Positions 24,262 to 32,559 of a stretch of DNA of 53,831 nucleotides are shown piece by piece. How positions within the stretch are numbered: the first letter of the stretch is position 1; every line of letters starts with the position of its first letter. The notes under the pieces are model-generated. The model was given only the letters and a program-made list of their open reading frames with translations, was not told where the DNA came from and did not search any database. The stretch lies in NCBI GenBank assembly GCA_002721705.1, contig PBLJ01000008.1, positions 1 through 53,831 of the forward strand, given 5' to 3'. This DNA is from Opitutia bacterium (GTDB lineage Bacteria > Verrucomicrobiota > Verrucomicrobiia > Opitutales > Seribacteraceae). A program made the position numbers and the translations under genes.

Positions 24262-26985
24262 ATGATTGCCGAGGTCAAACCAACGGCGACGGCCACGTTG
24301 ACGCTCGATGGCGTGGAGGTTTCCTTCACCGAGGGCGAGACGATTTACGAGGTGGCCGAGCGCGCGGGACGCGAGGTGCCGACGCTGTGCTACGACGCGC
24401 GGCTGGAGGCCTTCGGCGGCTGCCGCCTGTGCGTGGTTGAGGTGGATGGCATGCGCGCGCCCGTGGCTTCCTGCACCACGCCCGCCACAGCGGGGATGGT
24501 TGTTAAAACTACCACCGACGCCATCGAGAAACATCGGCGCACACTGCTCGAGCTGGTGGCTTCCGAGAACCGCGAGAACGAGGTAGACGAGCTGCGCGGG
24601 CATGCGTCGCAAGAGTTGAAATCACTGCTCGACCGCTACGAGGTGCGCGGTGGCCGTTTCGCCGGGCGGCAGTCGGGCACGAGCAATTCGACGGACGACA
24701 ACCCGTTCATCCTGCGCGATTACGATCTCTGCATTTCCTGCTACCGCTGCGTGCGCGTCTGCGCCGAGCAGGAGGGCGACCACGCGATCACGATGATGAA
24801 CCGCGGCTTCGAGAAGCAGATCACCACGGAGTTCAACGGCATCCTGAAGGACTCCGCCTGCACCTTCTGCGGCCAGTGCGTGCAGACCTGCCCCACCGGC
24901 GCGCTGGGCGACCGCAAGGCGATGCGCGCGGAGTCGCTGCCCGGCGAAGTGGAGAAGACGCGCACGGTGTGCCCGTACTGCGGCGTAGGCTGCTCGGTGG
25001 ACCTGCTGACCAAGGAGGACCGGCTGGTGGGCGTGCAGCCCGCGATGGACGGCCCGGCCAACGAGGGTGCGCTGTGCATCAAGGGCCAGTTTGCGTTCGA
25101 CTTCGTGCAGCACGAGGATCGGCTTAAAATGCCGCTGGTGCGCGACGAGGATGGCGAGCTGCACGAGACGGACTGGGAGACGGCACTGGACCGCGCGGCG
25201 GATGGTTTTAAAAAAGCCGCCGGGGAGCACGGGCGGCATGCGGTTTACGGCGTGGCCAGCGGGCGCGCACCGCACGAGGCGGCGTACACGATGCAGAAGT
25301 TCATCCGCGCCGGCTTCGGCACGCACCAGATCGACAACTGCAGCCGTGCTTGACACGCCCCAACGGTCGCCGGTCTGGCGGCCACCATCGGCCGGGGCGC
25401 CATGTCCAATCCCCTCGCCGACATGGAAAAGCCGGACCTCATTTTCTGCATCGGCACGAACATGACCGAGTGCCATCCCGTCGCCGCCACGCGCATCAAG
25501 CGGGCGCTCAAGCGCGGGGCGCAAATGGTCGTGGCCGATCCGCGCCGCATCCCGCTGGCCGAGATGGCCGAGCTGTACCTGCCCATCCGTGTGGGTTCGG
25601 ATGTCGCGCTGCTGCTGGGCATGGCCCACGTCATCGCACGCGAGAGGCTCGTCGATCGCGAATTCATCGACGCGCGCACAAAGGATGGCGAGGCGTTCCT
25701 CGAACACGTGCAGCAGTTCACGCCTGAGTGGGCCGCGGGCATCACGGGCCTGCCTCCCGCGGACATCGAGCGCGCGGCGCTGCTGTATGGCCGCGCGGAC
25801 AAGGCGGCGATTTATTACACGCTCGGCATCACCGAGCACATCTGCGGCGTGGACAACGTGCAGAGCCTCTGCAACCTCGCGTTGTTGACTGGCAATCTCG
25901 GCCGCGAGGGCACGGGCATAAACCCCATGCGCGGCCAGAACAACATCCAGGGCGCCGGTGACTGCGGCGCGGTGCCGGCGAACTACCCCGGCTTCCAGCC
26001 CGTCCACGACCCCGCCAATGGCGACAAGTTCGCAAAGCTGTACGGTCGCGAGATGGACGGTGAGAAGGGCATCACAAAGGTCACGGCGCTGAACCGCTGC
26101 GGCGAGGGCATCCACGCGATGCTCATCGACGGCGAGAACACGGTGGTCTCCGACCCCGACCGCCACCACTGCGAGCACGCGCTGCGGGCGCTCGACCATC
26201 TCGTGGTCATTGATATTTTCCGGACGGAGACCGCGGAATTCGCCGACGTCGTGCTGCCCGCCACCGCGTGGGGTGAGACCGACGGCGTGTGTACCAACAC
26301 CGAGCGCCGTGTCCAGCGCCTGCGCGCCGCTGTGACGCCCCCCGGCGAGGCCAAGCCCGACTGGTGGATCGTCTCGCAAATCGCGCAGCGAATGAGCATT
26401 GCGGGTTTTGAGTTTGAGTCCGCCAAGGATGTGTTTAACGAGCTCTGCGGCCTCTCGCCCATCTACGCTGGCCTCGACTGGGACCGCATCGAGCACGGCG
26501 AGTACAACTGGCCCGTCCCCCACAAGGACCATCCCGGCACGCCCGTGCTGCACGAGGGCGAGTTTAAAAACGGGCGCGGCCTCTTCCGCGTCATCTGCTA
26601 CCGCGATCCCGCGGAGGTGGTGGACGACGAGTTCCCCGTGTGGCTCACCACCGGCCGCCGCCTACAGGCCTACCACACCCGCACGCAGACCGGCCGCGCG
26701 GCCGGCATCGACTACTTGCTCAGCGAGGAGTCGCTGGAGATTCACCCCGACGACCTTGCCGACTGGGGCATCCCCGACGGCGGCTGGGCCAGCCTGCGCA
26801 GTCGCCGCGGCGCCATCAAGATCCGCGCGCGCGCCAGCAACATGTCCCCGCGCGGCACCGTCTTCTGCAGCTTCAGCTTCAGCGATGTCCCCGTGAACAT
26901 CCTCACCGGCTCCGGCTACGACCCCGTCACCGAGACCGCTGAACTAAAGGTCTGCCCGGTGAATATCTCTCCATTCGAAGAATAA
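24262..26985 (+). CDS. Formate dehydrogenase alpha subunit, selenocysteine-containing (UGA read through)
   Basis: Molybdopterin (or tungsten) enzyme oxidising formate to CO2; 907 residues if the in-frame UGA at 25351-25353 is read as selenocysteine 364. Order: N-terminal [2Fe-2S] domain (cysteines in TLCYDARLEAFGGCRLCVVE and ASC); a region where the NuoG-type His-Cys3 cluster is expected but has no cysteines (ASENRENEVDELRGHASQEL); two [4Fe-4S] motifs (CISCYRCVRVC, CTFCGQCVQTC); a third [4Fe-4S] in VCPYCGVGC; then the molybdopterin domains. UGA falls in DNCSRA-U-HAPTVAGLA, the position where E. coli FdhF has RVUHGPSVAGL. Reading continues in the same frame with no other stop. A SECIS hairpin follows the UGA. 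Conventional calling gives two pieces, 24262-25353 and 25402-26985. selA, selB and selC are not in the window. Confidence 0.93.
25351..25399 (+). promoter_or_regulatory. Bacterial SECIS element in the formate dehydrogenase mRNA
   Basis: The UGA (25351-25353) is followed by a hairpin with stem GGTCGCC (25365-25371), apical loop GGTCT (25372-25376) and stem GGCGGCC (25377-25383). A lower stem pairs CGCCCC (25356-25361) with GGGGCG (25394-25399). The GGUCU apical loop is the SelB-binding feature of the E. coli fdhF SECIS, and its distance from the UGA is similar. Confidence 0.9.
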
Positions 26986-26993
26986 CCCACCTC

Positions 26994-27815
26994 GTGCCCC
27001 ACGATCCCCAAAGCACGACCACGTCCATTCAACGATTGAAGGATGGCAACCTAGGCGCACCGACTAACGATTCCTTAGCTGTCGAGGAGCCGTTGGAAAT
27101 TCGAGTGCGCGGCCAAAATATCGCGGTGACAATGCGGACACCGGGACACGACGATGAATTGGCAGTAGGCTTTCTAGCCACGGAAGGACTAATCAACGAG
27201 CGCGAAAACATTACCGAAATCGCACACTGCACCGAGGGCGAAGCAGCGCAACTTGGAAATACGTTAAATGTGTTCCTCGCGCCAAATGTAAAGGTTGATT
27301 TGGAATCATTAACACGTCACGTGTTTGCATCTTCAAGCTGTGGCCTCTGTGGCAAGGCAACAATAGAAGCCGTCCAACAGCAGCACCAGCCTGTAAAGTC
27401 AGGCTTGAGTATTTGCGTGAACATCATCACAAGCTTGTCTGCCAAACTGCAGGTAGCCCAATCCACATTCAAAAGGACCGGAGGAATTCATGCAGCAGCG
27501 ATGTTTGACAGAAATGGGGAGTTAATTGTCTTGCGAGAAGATGTTGGCCGTCACAATGCCGTCGACAAAGTCATCGGGTTTGGGTTCTTGAAAAACTTTT
27601 CTTTTGAAGAATGTATCCTGCTGGTTAGCGGACGGACTTCTTTTGAAATAATGCAAAAAGCCTTGGCGGCACGCATACCCATTGTGGCCGCCGTATCGGC
27701 CCCATCAAATTTAGCTGTCGAATTTGCGCGCGAAAATGGACAAACATTGATCGGGTTTTTACGCGGAGACACCATGAATCTGTACGCTCATCCCGAACGA
27801 ATTATAACAAGTTAA
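26994..27815 (+). CDS. fdhD: Formate dehydrogenase accessory sulfurtransferase FdhD
   Basis: Transfers sulfur to the molybdenum cofactor of formate dehydrogenase, which is required for activity. The protein has 273 residues. The catalytic segment FASSSCGLCGKATIEAV holds the CxxC cysteines; GHDDELAVGFLATEGLI and DVGRHNAVDKVIGF are family signatures. The start is GTG, eight bases after the catalytic subunit stop, so it is cotranscribed with its client enzyme. The gene is much more AT-rich than the two before it (45% GC in one 60-base sample at 27541, against 77% in one at 25501), so the locus was assembled from compositionally different parts. It converges with psd. Confidence 0.95.
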   Translation: MPHDPQSTTTSIQRLKDGNLGAPTNDSLAVEEPLEIRVRGQNIAVTMRTPGHDDELAVGFLATEGLINERENITEIAHCTEGEAAQLGNTLNVFLAPNVKVDLESLTRHVFASSSCGLCGKATIEAVQQQHQPVKSGLSICVNIITSLSAKLQVAQSTFKRTGGIHAAAMFDRNGELIVLREDVGRHNAVDKVIGFGFLKNFSFEECILLVSGRTSFEIMQKALAARIPIVAAVSAPSNLAVEFARENGQTLIGFLRGDTMNLYAHPERIITS

Positions 27816-27822
27816 CGCTGCA

Positions 27823-28743
27823 TCACCACTCTCTCAATTCGCTATCCAAGATGCCCCCCATGCAATCACCAACGTGCGCATACAATTCACGTTGTTGCGC
27901 CGATTGCTCGAGGAGATCTTCTGCCAACCGCACACGGCCCGGCTCAAAAATCGTAAACGTCGCCGAACCGCCAAAGGCAAAGTAACCCTTTTCCTCCCCC
28001 TTCTCCACGGGCCGTGTGGGGACGAATGTGTGGTTCACACTGCCCACGTTGGTCGCTCCAATCTCAACCATCAGGACGCGACCCAACTGCTCCGTTTCGA
28101 TCTCCGTGATGAAGCGCTTGTTCTCCCACAAAATCGCCAATCGATTCCGCAGAGCCAGCGGATTTACTGAGTACAACGGCCCATTGATCAACCGCGCATC
28201 CTTCGGCACGCCCACCACGGGAAAATGAAAACGATGGTAATCGACCGGGCACAATCGCGAGAAAACCGCCGCCCCATCCGCGAAACGCTCCGCCAATTGT
28301 TCATCGCCCAACAATTGACCCAAATCAAACTTCTGCCCTTTCACAAACACCCCCCCCACTTCCGAAGCCTTCGCAAAACCCAGATGCCGTCCATCCGCCG
28401 GGAACACCACTGAATCCGCCGCGGAATCCACGGGCCGCGCCTCGGGCTTGAGCTTCCGGTAAAAGAAATCGTTGAAGGACGTGAACGCATCGGCAGCCTT
28501 TACGTGCTCCTCCTCGGCAATGCCGTAGCGTTCAATGAACGGTCGCACCCGCGCTGCACTGCCTCGAGAGTTCATACGCCAACCATACCAGCGCGAAAAC
28601 CACGCCCGCTTGGCCACGGCATGCAGCGCCAGTTTCCCGAAGGGATTGAACAGAATGAAGCGCAGCCACGACTCGCCGTACACCACCTCGGTTTCCACCT
28701 CGCCAGTGTAGCGGTTGAAAAACTGGATGCCGGAATCGGCCAT
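27823..28743 (-). CDS. psd: Phosphatidylserine decarboxylase
   Basis: Converts phosphatidylserine to phosphatidylethanolamine at the membrane, using a pyruvoyl group made by self-cleavage. The start at 28743 gives 306 residues beginning MADSGIQFFNRYTGEVETE; its ATG overlaps the mog stop in TGATG, which decides against longer in-frame starts. FNDFFYRKLKPEARPV and FPADGRHLGF are conserved N-terminal motifs, CPVDYHRFHFPV holds the catalytic His, and FAFGGSATFTIFEPG is the cleavage site, with serine in GGS. This matches the longer PSD type found in many bacteria. It is the last gene of a four-gene minus-strand unit with Mo-cofactor and pantothenate genes. Confidence 0.93.
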   Translation of the reverse strand: MADSGIQFFNRYTGEVETEVVYGESWLRFILFNPFGKLALHAVAKRAWFSRWYGWRMNSRGSAARVRPFIERYGIAEEEHVKAADAFTSFNDFFYRKLKPEARPVDSAADSVVFPADGRHLGFAKASEVGGVFVKGQKFDLGQLLGDEQLAERFADGAAVFSRLCPVDYHRFHFPVVGVPKDARLINGPLYSVNPLALRNRLAILWENKRFITEIETEQLGRVLMVEIGATNVGSVNHTFVPTRPVEKGEEKGYFAFGGSATFTIFEPGRVRLAEDLLEQSAQQRELYAHVGDCMGGILDSELREW

Positions 28744-29225
28744 CAGCAGCTCGTCGGCACGCCCGCCACCACCTCCACGCAATGCGGGATGGCGCCTTCC
28801 ACAAAGCCGAGACATTCCACCGCGCCCTTGGGTTTGCCCGGCAGACAAATCACCAGCGCATTGCCCACGGCGGCGGCGAGGTTGCGGGAGAGAATGGCAT
28901 TCTTGGTGATCTTCATAGACTCCATCCGCATCACCTCGCCAAAGCCCGGCAGCTCGCGATCGGCAATCTCCTTCACCGCCTCGGGCGTCACGTCACGCGG
29001 CGCCACGCCCGTGCCGCCAGTGGTCAACACCAGATGCGCGCCCTTGGCAATCTGCTCGCGAATAGCCCGCTGAATCTGCTCCTTGTCATCCGGAACCACC
29101 GTCTCGGCAAGCACCGACCAACCGTAGCCGTCCGCCGCCTCGGCCACCAGTGGCCCGCCGAAGTCCTCGTACTGACCCGCCGCCGCGCGGTCGGACACCG
29201 TGATGATCCCAACCTGAATCTTCAT
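28743..29225 (-). CDS. mog: Molybdopterin biosynthesis protein, MogA/MoaB family
   Basis: Adenylylates molybdopterin before metal insertion (MogA) or a related step (MoaB). The protein has 160 residues, starting MKIQVGIITVSDRAAAGQYED. LVLTTGGTGVAPRDVTPEAV is the molybdopterin-binding motif, and LPGKPKGAVECLGFV is the C-terminal signature. The ATG at 29225 overlaps the moaC stop (ATGA), supporting this start over a 21-residue longer frame. It makes cofactor for Mo enzymes such as the formate dehydrogenase a few kilobases away. Confidence 0.92.
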   Translation of the reverse strand: MKIQVGIITVSDRAAAGQYEDFGGPLVAEAADGYGWSVLAETVVPDDKEQIQRAIREQIAKGAHLVLTTGGTGVAPRDVTPEAVKEIADRELPGFGEVMRMESMKITKNAILSRNLAAAVGNALVICLPGKPKGAVECLGFVEGAIPHCVEVVAGVPTSC

Positions 29226-29674
29226 TGTTTTGTTTTTGAAACCAGTTTCACGTTTGTGATGCGCATCTTTTTGTCGACCGCCTTGCACATGTCATAAATC
29301 GTCAATGCCGCCAAATTCACCGCCGCCAACGCTTCCATTTCCACCCCCGTCCGCGCCGACACCCGTGTGGTGGCCGTGATCACAATTGCGTTGCCCGCTT
29401 TGGGAAACTCGAACTCCACTTCACAATGATCCAGTGGCAGCGGATGGCACATCGGGATCAAGTCCCCTGTCCGTTTTGCCGCTTGAATGCCCGTGATCCG
29501 AGCCGTGGCAAGCACATTGCCCTTGGCGATCTTATCCCCGCGCACCAGTTTCAACGTCGCCGGTGCCATGCGAATTTCCCCCCGCGCCACCGCCGTGCGC
29601 AACTGCACCGGCTTGCCGGAAACATCCACCATCCGTGCTTCACCTTTCGCGTTAATGTGCGTGAGTTTGCTCAT
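29222..29674 (-). CDS. moaC: Cyclic pyranopterin monophosphate synthase
   Basis: Second step of molybdenum cofactor synthesis, forming cPMP from 3',8-cyclo-GTP. The protein has 150 residues, the usual size. KTGDLIPMCHPLPLDH-type residues appear as RTGDLIPMCHPLPLDH, and GVEMEALAAVNLAALTIYDM plus CKAVDKKMRI hold the catalytic Lys and Asp. The ATG at 29674 overlaps the panB stop in ATGA, which decides the start. moaA is not in the window. Confidence 0.96.
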   Translation of the reverse strand: MSKLTHINAKGEARMVDVSGKPVQLRTAVARGEIRMAPATLKLVRGDKIAKGNVLATARITGIQAAKRTGDLIPMCHPLPLDHCEVEFEFPKAGNAIVITATTRVSARTGVEMEALAAVNLAALTIYDMCKAVDKKMRITNVKLVSKTKQ

Positions 29675-30435
29675 CGTTTCATATCGTCCATCCAATTCTG
29701 CACGGTAGTTTGCATTTCGGATTTCACCTGTTCATGCGGCTGCACATGGCGCGGAATATAATCCGGCGAGGTCGCCCACAAATCCGTGGTCACCAAAATT
29801 TGCCCGTCACAATCCGGCCCGGAACCGATGCCGATGGTCGGGATCGGCAAAGCTGCTGTCAATTCCGCGGCGATTTTCGGCTCCACCAACTCCAGCACCA
29901 CCGCAAAAGCTCCAGCATCGACCAACGCATTGGCGTCGTCGCGCAACGCCGCCGCCTCATCAGCCTGACGCCCCTTGATTTTATAGCCGCCCTCTTCCTT
30001 CACCCTTTGCGGCAGCATGCCCAGATGCCCCAAAAACGGAATCCCTTGGGCCACAATTGCCCGCACTTGTTCGCAAATCACAATTCCACCTTCAGCCTTC
30101 ACGGCTTCAGCCCCGGCTTCCAACAGGCGCTGGGCATTGGAAACAGCTAAATCCGTCGTGCTATAACTTTCGGCGGGTAAATCTGCCGCCAACAACGCAC
30201 GCGGTTTGGCGCGGGCAGCGGCACGAGTATGATGAATCATATCCTCCATCGTCACCCCGGTGGTATCCGGCAATCCCAGCGTGACCATGCCGAGCGAATC
30301 TCCCACCAGCAGCAATGGCACCCCGCAGGCATCGAGCATTTTGGCCATGGAATAATCGTAGGCCGTCAACGCCGCGATTGGCGCCCCGCCTTTCATTCGG
30401 CGAATGCCATCAACCGTCATTTTGCCCGCAGACAC
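29671..30435 (-). CDS. panB: 3-methyl-2-oxobutanoate hydroxymethyltransferase
   Basis: Adds a hydroxymethyl group from methylene-THF to ketoisovalerate, the first committed step of pantothenate and CoA synthesis. The protein has 254 residues, slightly shorter than many. ALTAYDYSMAKMLDACGVP and LLVGDSLGMVTLGLPDTTGV hold the Mg ligand Asp residues, and FLGHLGMLPQ with IGIGSGPDCDGQILV completes the family pattern. The start is GTG. It is the first gene of a translationally overlapped unit with moaC, mog and psd. CoaC (41.7 kb) belongs to the same larger pathway. Confidence 0.96.
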   Translation of the reverse strand: MSAGKMTVDGIRRMKGGAPIAALTAYDYSMAKMLDACGVPLLLVGDSLGMVTLGLPDTTGVTMEDMIHHTRAAARAKPRALLAADLPAESYSTTDLAVSNAQRLLEAGAEAVKAEGGIVICEQVRAIVAQGIPFLGHLGMLPQRVKEEGGYKIKGRQADEAAALRDDANALVDAGAFAVVLELVEPKIAAELTAALPIPTIGIGSGPDCDGQILVTTDLWATSPDYIPRHVQPHEQVKSEMQTTVQNWMDDMKR

Positions 30436-30477
30436 GCGCCACCTTTCCCGTAAAGTTTCCCAACCGACAAGCGGAAA

Positions 30478-32028
30478 TTACCCGAGCCACACTTTGACCT
30501 TGGGCCAAACCTTTGCCGTAGCTGTATAATACGCCATGGCCAACAACATGACAAAGCCCAGCCCAGCCAACAGATTCATGGCAGGCGTGTTTTTGTCTTC
30601 ACCCATTACTTTGGATTGATTGGTGATCCACAACATGATGGCCGCCAACAAAGGCGCTGCCAAAATGGTCACCGCTTGGGCCATCACAATAGCGGTTACA
30701 GGTGATTGACCGGTTTTAATCACGAAAAGGGCCACCACCATTCCGGTGAGTAAAACGACGGCGGTCAGGCGTTTTGTCCATTTATCTTCAGGGTGCTGGC
30801 CAAGCCCAAGGCCGTCCGCGAGAATGAACCCACCGATCATTGAGTTGATTAGAAACGAGGAAAAGGCCGCACAGAACAGGCCAACGCAAAAGAGCGCCTG
30901 ACCTTGATCGCCAAAGAGAACACGAAGCTGCCGAGCCACACCTTCCACATTAGTCAACTGCATCCCCCGCAGGCTCTCGGCAGCATTAGCCATGATCAGA
31001 AGCGTTATCATGGCCATCAGTCCTGCTCCTACTCGGGCGTCCAACAGTACATTCGGCAGATCATCCCGCTTCCACCCCTTTTGGCGCACGAGGTAGGTTT
31101 GGAAAAACGCCGCCGTGATAACAAATGTTGTACCCACTAAGGCCAGCACTGGAATGTCGCCTCCTTCAGTTGGCGGTGATGAGCCTGAAGATTCCGCCAT
31201 GCTCAACGCATAAAAATAATTCAAGGCAAATGCCAATAACATCAGCCCTACAAACACGGACATCAATTTTTCGAGCAACTGATAGATGTTCTTAAAGGCA
31301 AACAGGAACAAAAGCGCCAAGGCATTGATGAACACTGGAACATAATCAAAAGGCACCCAACTCCAAAACCCCGTGCCCGCCCAGTTGCCGTGCAGCACAT
31401 CTGATTTGCCCGGAGCGATCAATTGGGCCATGCCGCTTTCAGCAATCTCCAGTCGATAGGGATTTGTGGCGTTGTCTTCCTTGTAAACTGGATTGGGGCG
31501 TTTGGATTCGGGATCCAAAATGAAGGCCTTGGAAGTAAAAGACTTGTTGCCATCCATATTCCACGGCTCGCTCCCCGTGCCGAGCGCCCGAACGATGACA
31601 ATCTTTTTTCCATCTTCCCGGTAATCGATACGTGAAAGGCCCTTTGAATTATCCGGAAATGAAATTGTGAAATTCCGATATGCAGTAAAAGCCGAATAGA
31701 CGCCGAGGTTGTTGCCAAACTGAAAAGAAGCCGAGATGAAAAAAACACTTACCCCGATCAAAACCGCCAGCCATCGACCAAATCGTTCGGCTACAATTTG
31801 GCAACTCGATTGCTTCGTAACCACTCCCACCTTGGCCCCCAAGGTAAGATAAACCATCATAAACAGCACTGCCACGGCCACCACCCACGCCATGCCGTAC
31901 CCTTCGCCGGCCCCCACTTTGGAGCTGGTAAGAATACTCCCCGGACCGATGACCACGCAGGCGGTGATAAGACCGGGGCCTAGGGCTTGATACCATTTGC
32001 GCGGAGCGGGCGATTGATCGTCAGCCAT
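30478..32028 (-). CDS. Nramp-family-like metal transporter with altered metal site and periplasmic insert
   Basis: Membrane protein of 516 residues with about 11 hydrophobic segments, in the Nramp fold. The first helix reads LGPGLITACVVIGPGSIL: the canonical DPGN is replaced by GPGS. The sixth helix, where MPHN is expected, reads AAFFQTYLVRQ. These are the residues that bind Mn or Fe in classical members, so ion selectivity must differ; magnesium- or aluminium-type relatives exist. Between helices 3 and 4 there is a polar insert of about 110 residues (ISFPDNSKGL to LHGNWAGTGF), far longer than usual. Substrate unknown. A TACACT -10 box ends 6 bases before the ATG. Confidence 0.82.
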   Translation of the reverse strand: MADDQSPAPRKWYQALGPGLITACVVIGPGSILTSSKVGAGEGYGMAWVVAVAVLFMMVYLTLGAKVGVVTKQSSCQIVAERFGRWLAVLIGVSVFFISASFQFGNNLGVYSAFTAYRNFTISFPDNSKGLSRIDYREDGKKIVIVRALGTGSEPWNMDGNKSFTSKAFILDPESKRPNPVYKEDNATNPYRLEIAESGMAQLIAPGKSDVLHGNWAGTGFWSWVPFDYVPVFINALALLFLFAFKNIYQLLEKLMSVFVGLMLLAFALNYFYALSMAESSGSSPPTEGGDIPVLALVGTTFVITAAFFQTYLVRQKGWKRDDLPNVLLDARVGAGLMAMITLLIMANAAESLRGMQLTNVEGVARQLRVLFGDQGQALFCVGLFCAAFSSFLINSMIGGFILADGLGLGQHPEDKWTKRLTAVVLLTGMVVALFVIKTGQSPVTAIVMAQAVTILAAPLLAAIMLWITNQSKVMGEDKNTPAMNLLAGLGFVMLLAMAYYTATAKVWPKVKVWLG

Positions 32029-32034
32029 GGGCGG

Positions 32035-32062
32035 AGTGTACGGGGCCCCAAAGGTGAGGGAA
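32035..32062 (-). promoter_or_regulatory. Possible promoter of the Nramp-like gene
   Basis: On the minus strand, weak -35 TTCCCT, 16 bases, then TACACT (the same -10 as ispF), ending 6 bases before the ATG. Confidence 0.4.
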
Positions 32063-32064
32063 GC

Positions 32065-32559
32065 TTAAAGGCGAATGAGAGTATCGTTCGGCGCCAAAGC
32101 GTCCAGCATCTCGGCAATGGATTGAATATGGCCTGGGAACACGACTCCCGGCGCAATTTCTGCCAATGGCTTCAGAACGAAGCTGCGTTCGTGAAAGCGC
32201 GGGTGAGGAATTGTGAGTTCTGCTGATGATCTTTGTTCCGCACCAAACGCAATGATATCCAAATCCAACGGACGCGGCTCATTCATCACCACCTTGGGTT
32301 GCCGTCCGGCGTTGATTTCCAGCGCCTGCAATTTACCCAAGAGTGTTTCAGGCGTTTCCTCTGTCAATGGCTTGATCGCCGCCGCGGCATTTATGAAATC
32401 TGGTGAACCGGGCGGACAATCGACCGGCGTGCTTCGCCAAATGGACGATTGTCGAACGGGGGTTTGAGATAGAGTTTCCAGTTCTTTAAAGGCGAACTGA
32501 ATGTGGGCGATCGGATCGCCCAAGTTGGAGCCGAGCGCGATGTAGGCGACCTTACTCAA
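32065..32559 (-). CDS. folK: 2-amino-4-hydroxy-6-hydroxymethyldihydropteridine pyrophosphokinase
   Basis: Pyrophosphorylates hydroxymethyl-dihydropterin in folate synthesis. From a TTG at 32559 it has 164 residues starting with the family opening VAYIALGSNLGDP, and it overlaps the dapB stop by eight bases, implying coupled translation. FINAAAAIKPLT matches the FxNA(V/A)xxxxT motif, and RPLDLDIIAFG with IPHPRFHERSFVLKPLAEIAP are signatures. The frame is open further upstream, but that part is antisense-like coding inside dapB. folP and folB are not nearby. Confidence 0.9.
   Translation of the reverse strand: MSKVAYIALGSNLGDPIAHIQFAFKELETLSQTPVRQSSIWRSTPVDCPPGSPDFINAAAAIKPLTEETPETLLGKLQALEINAGRQPKVVMNEPRPLDLDIIAFGAEQRSSAELTIPHPRFHERSFVLKPLAEIAPGVVFPGHIQSIAEMLDALAPNDTLIRL

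Noticed and set aside
23518-24612. Antisense open frame (364 codons, minus) across the FDH subunit junction
   Set aside because: It spans the boundary of two well-supported genes and shows no domain, typical of GC-rich shadow frames.
25351-25353. Apparent stop splitting formate dehydrogenase alpha, suggesting a pseudogene or frameshift
   Set aside because: Frame is the same on both sides, conserved flanking residues continue, and a SECIS hairpin follows. Selenocysteine is the better reading.
24622-26553. Long antisense open frame (643 codons, minus strand) inside formate dehydrogenase alpha
   Set aside because: It is a product of high GC in the real gene; the translation has no recognisable domain and is rich in Arg, Ala and His.
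30436-30477. TTGTCG 17 bases before GAAAGG as a panB promoter
   Set aside because: Spacing fits the local pattern but the -10 hexamer lacks the T-A-T signature; more likely chance.
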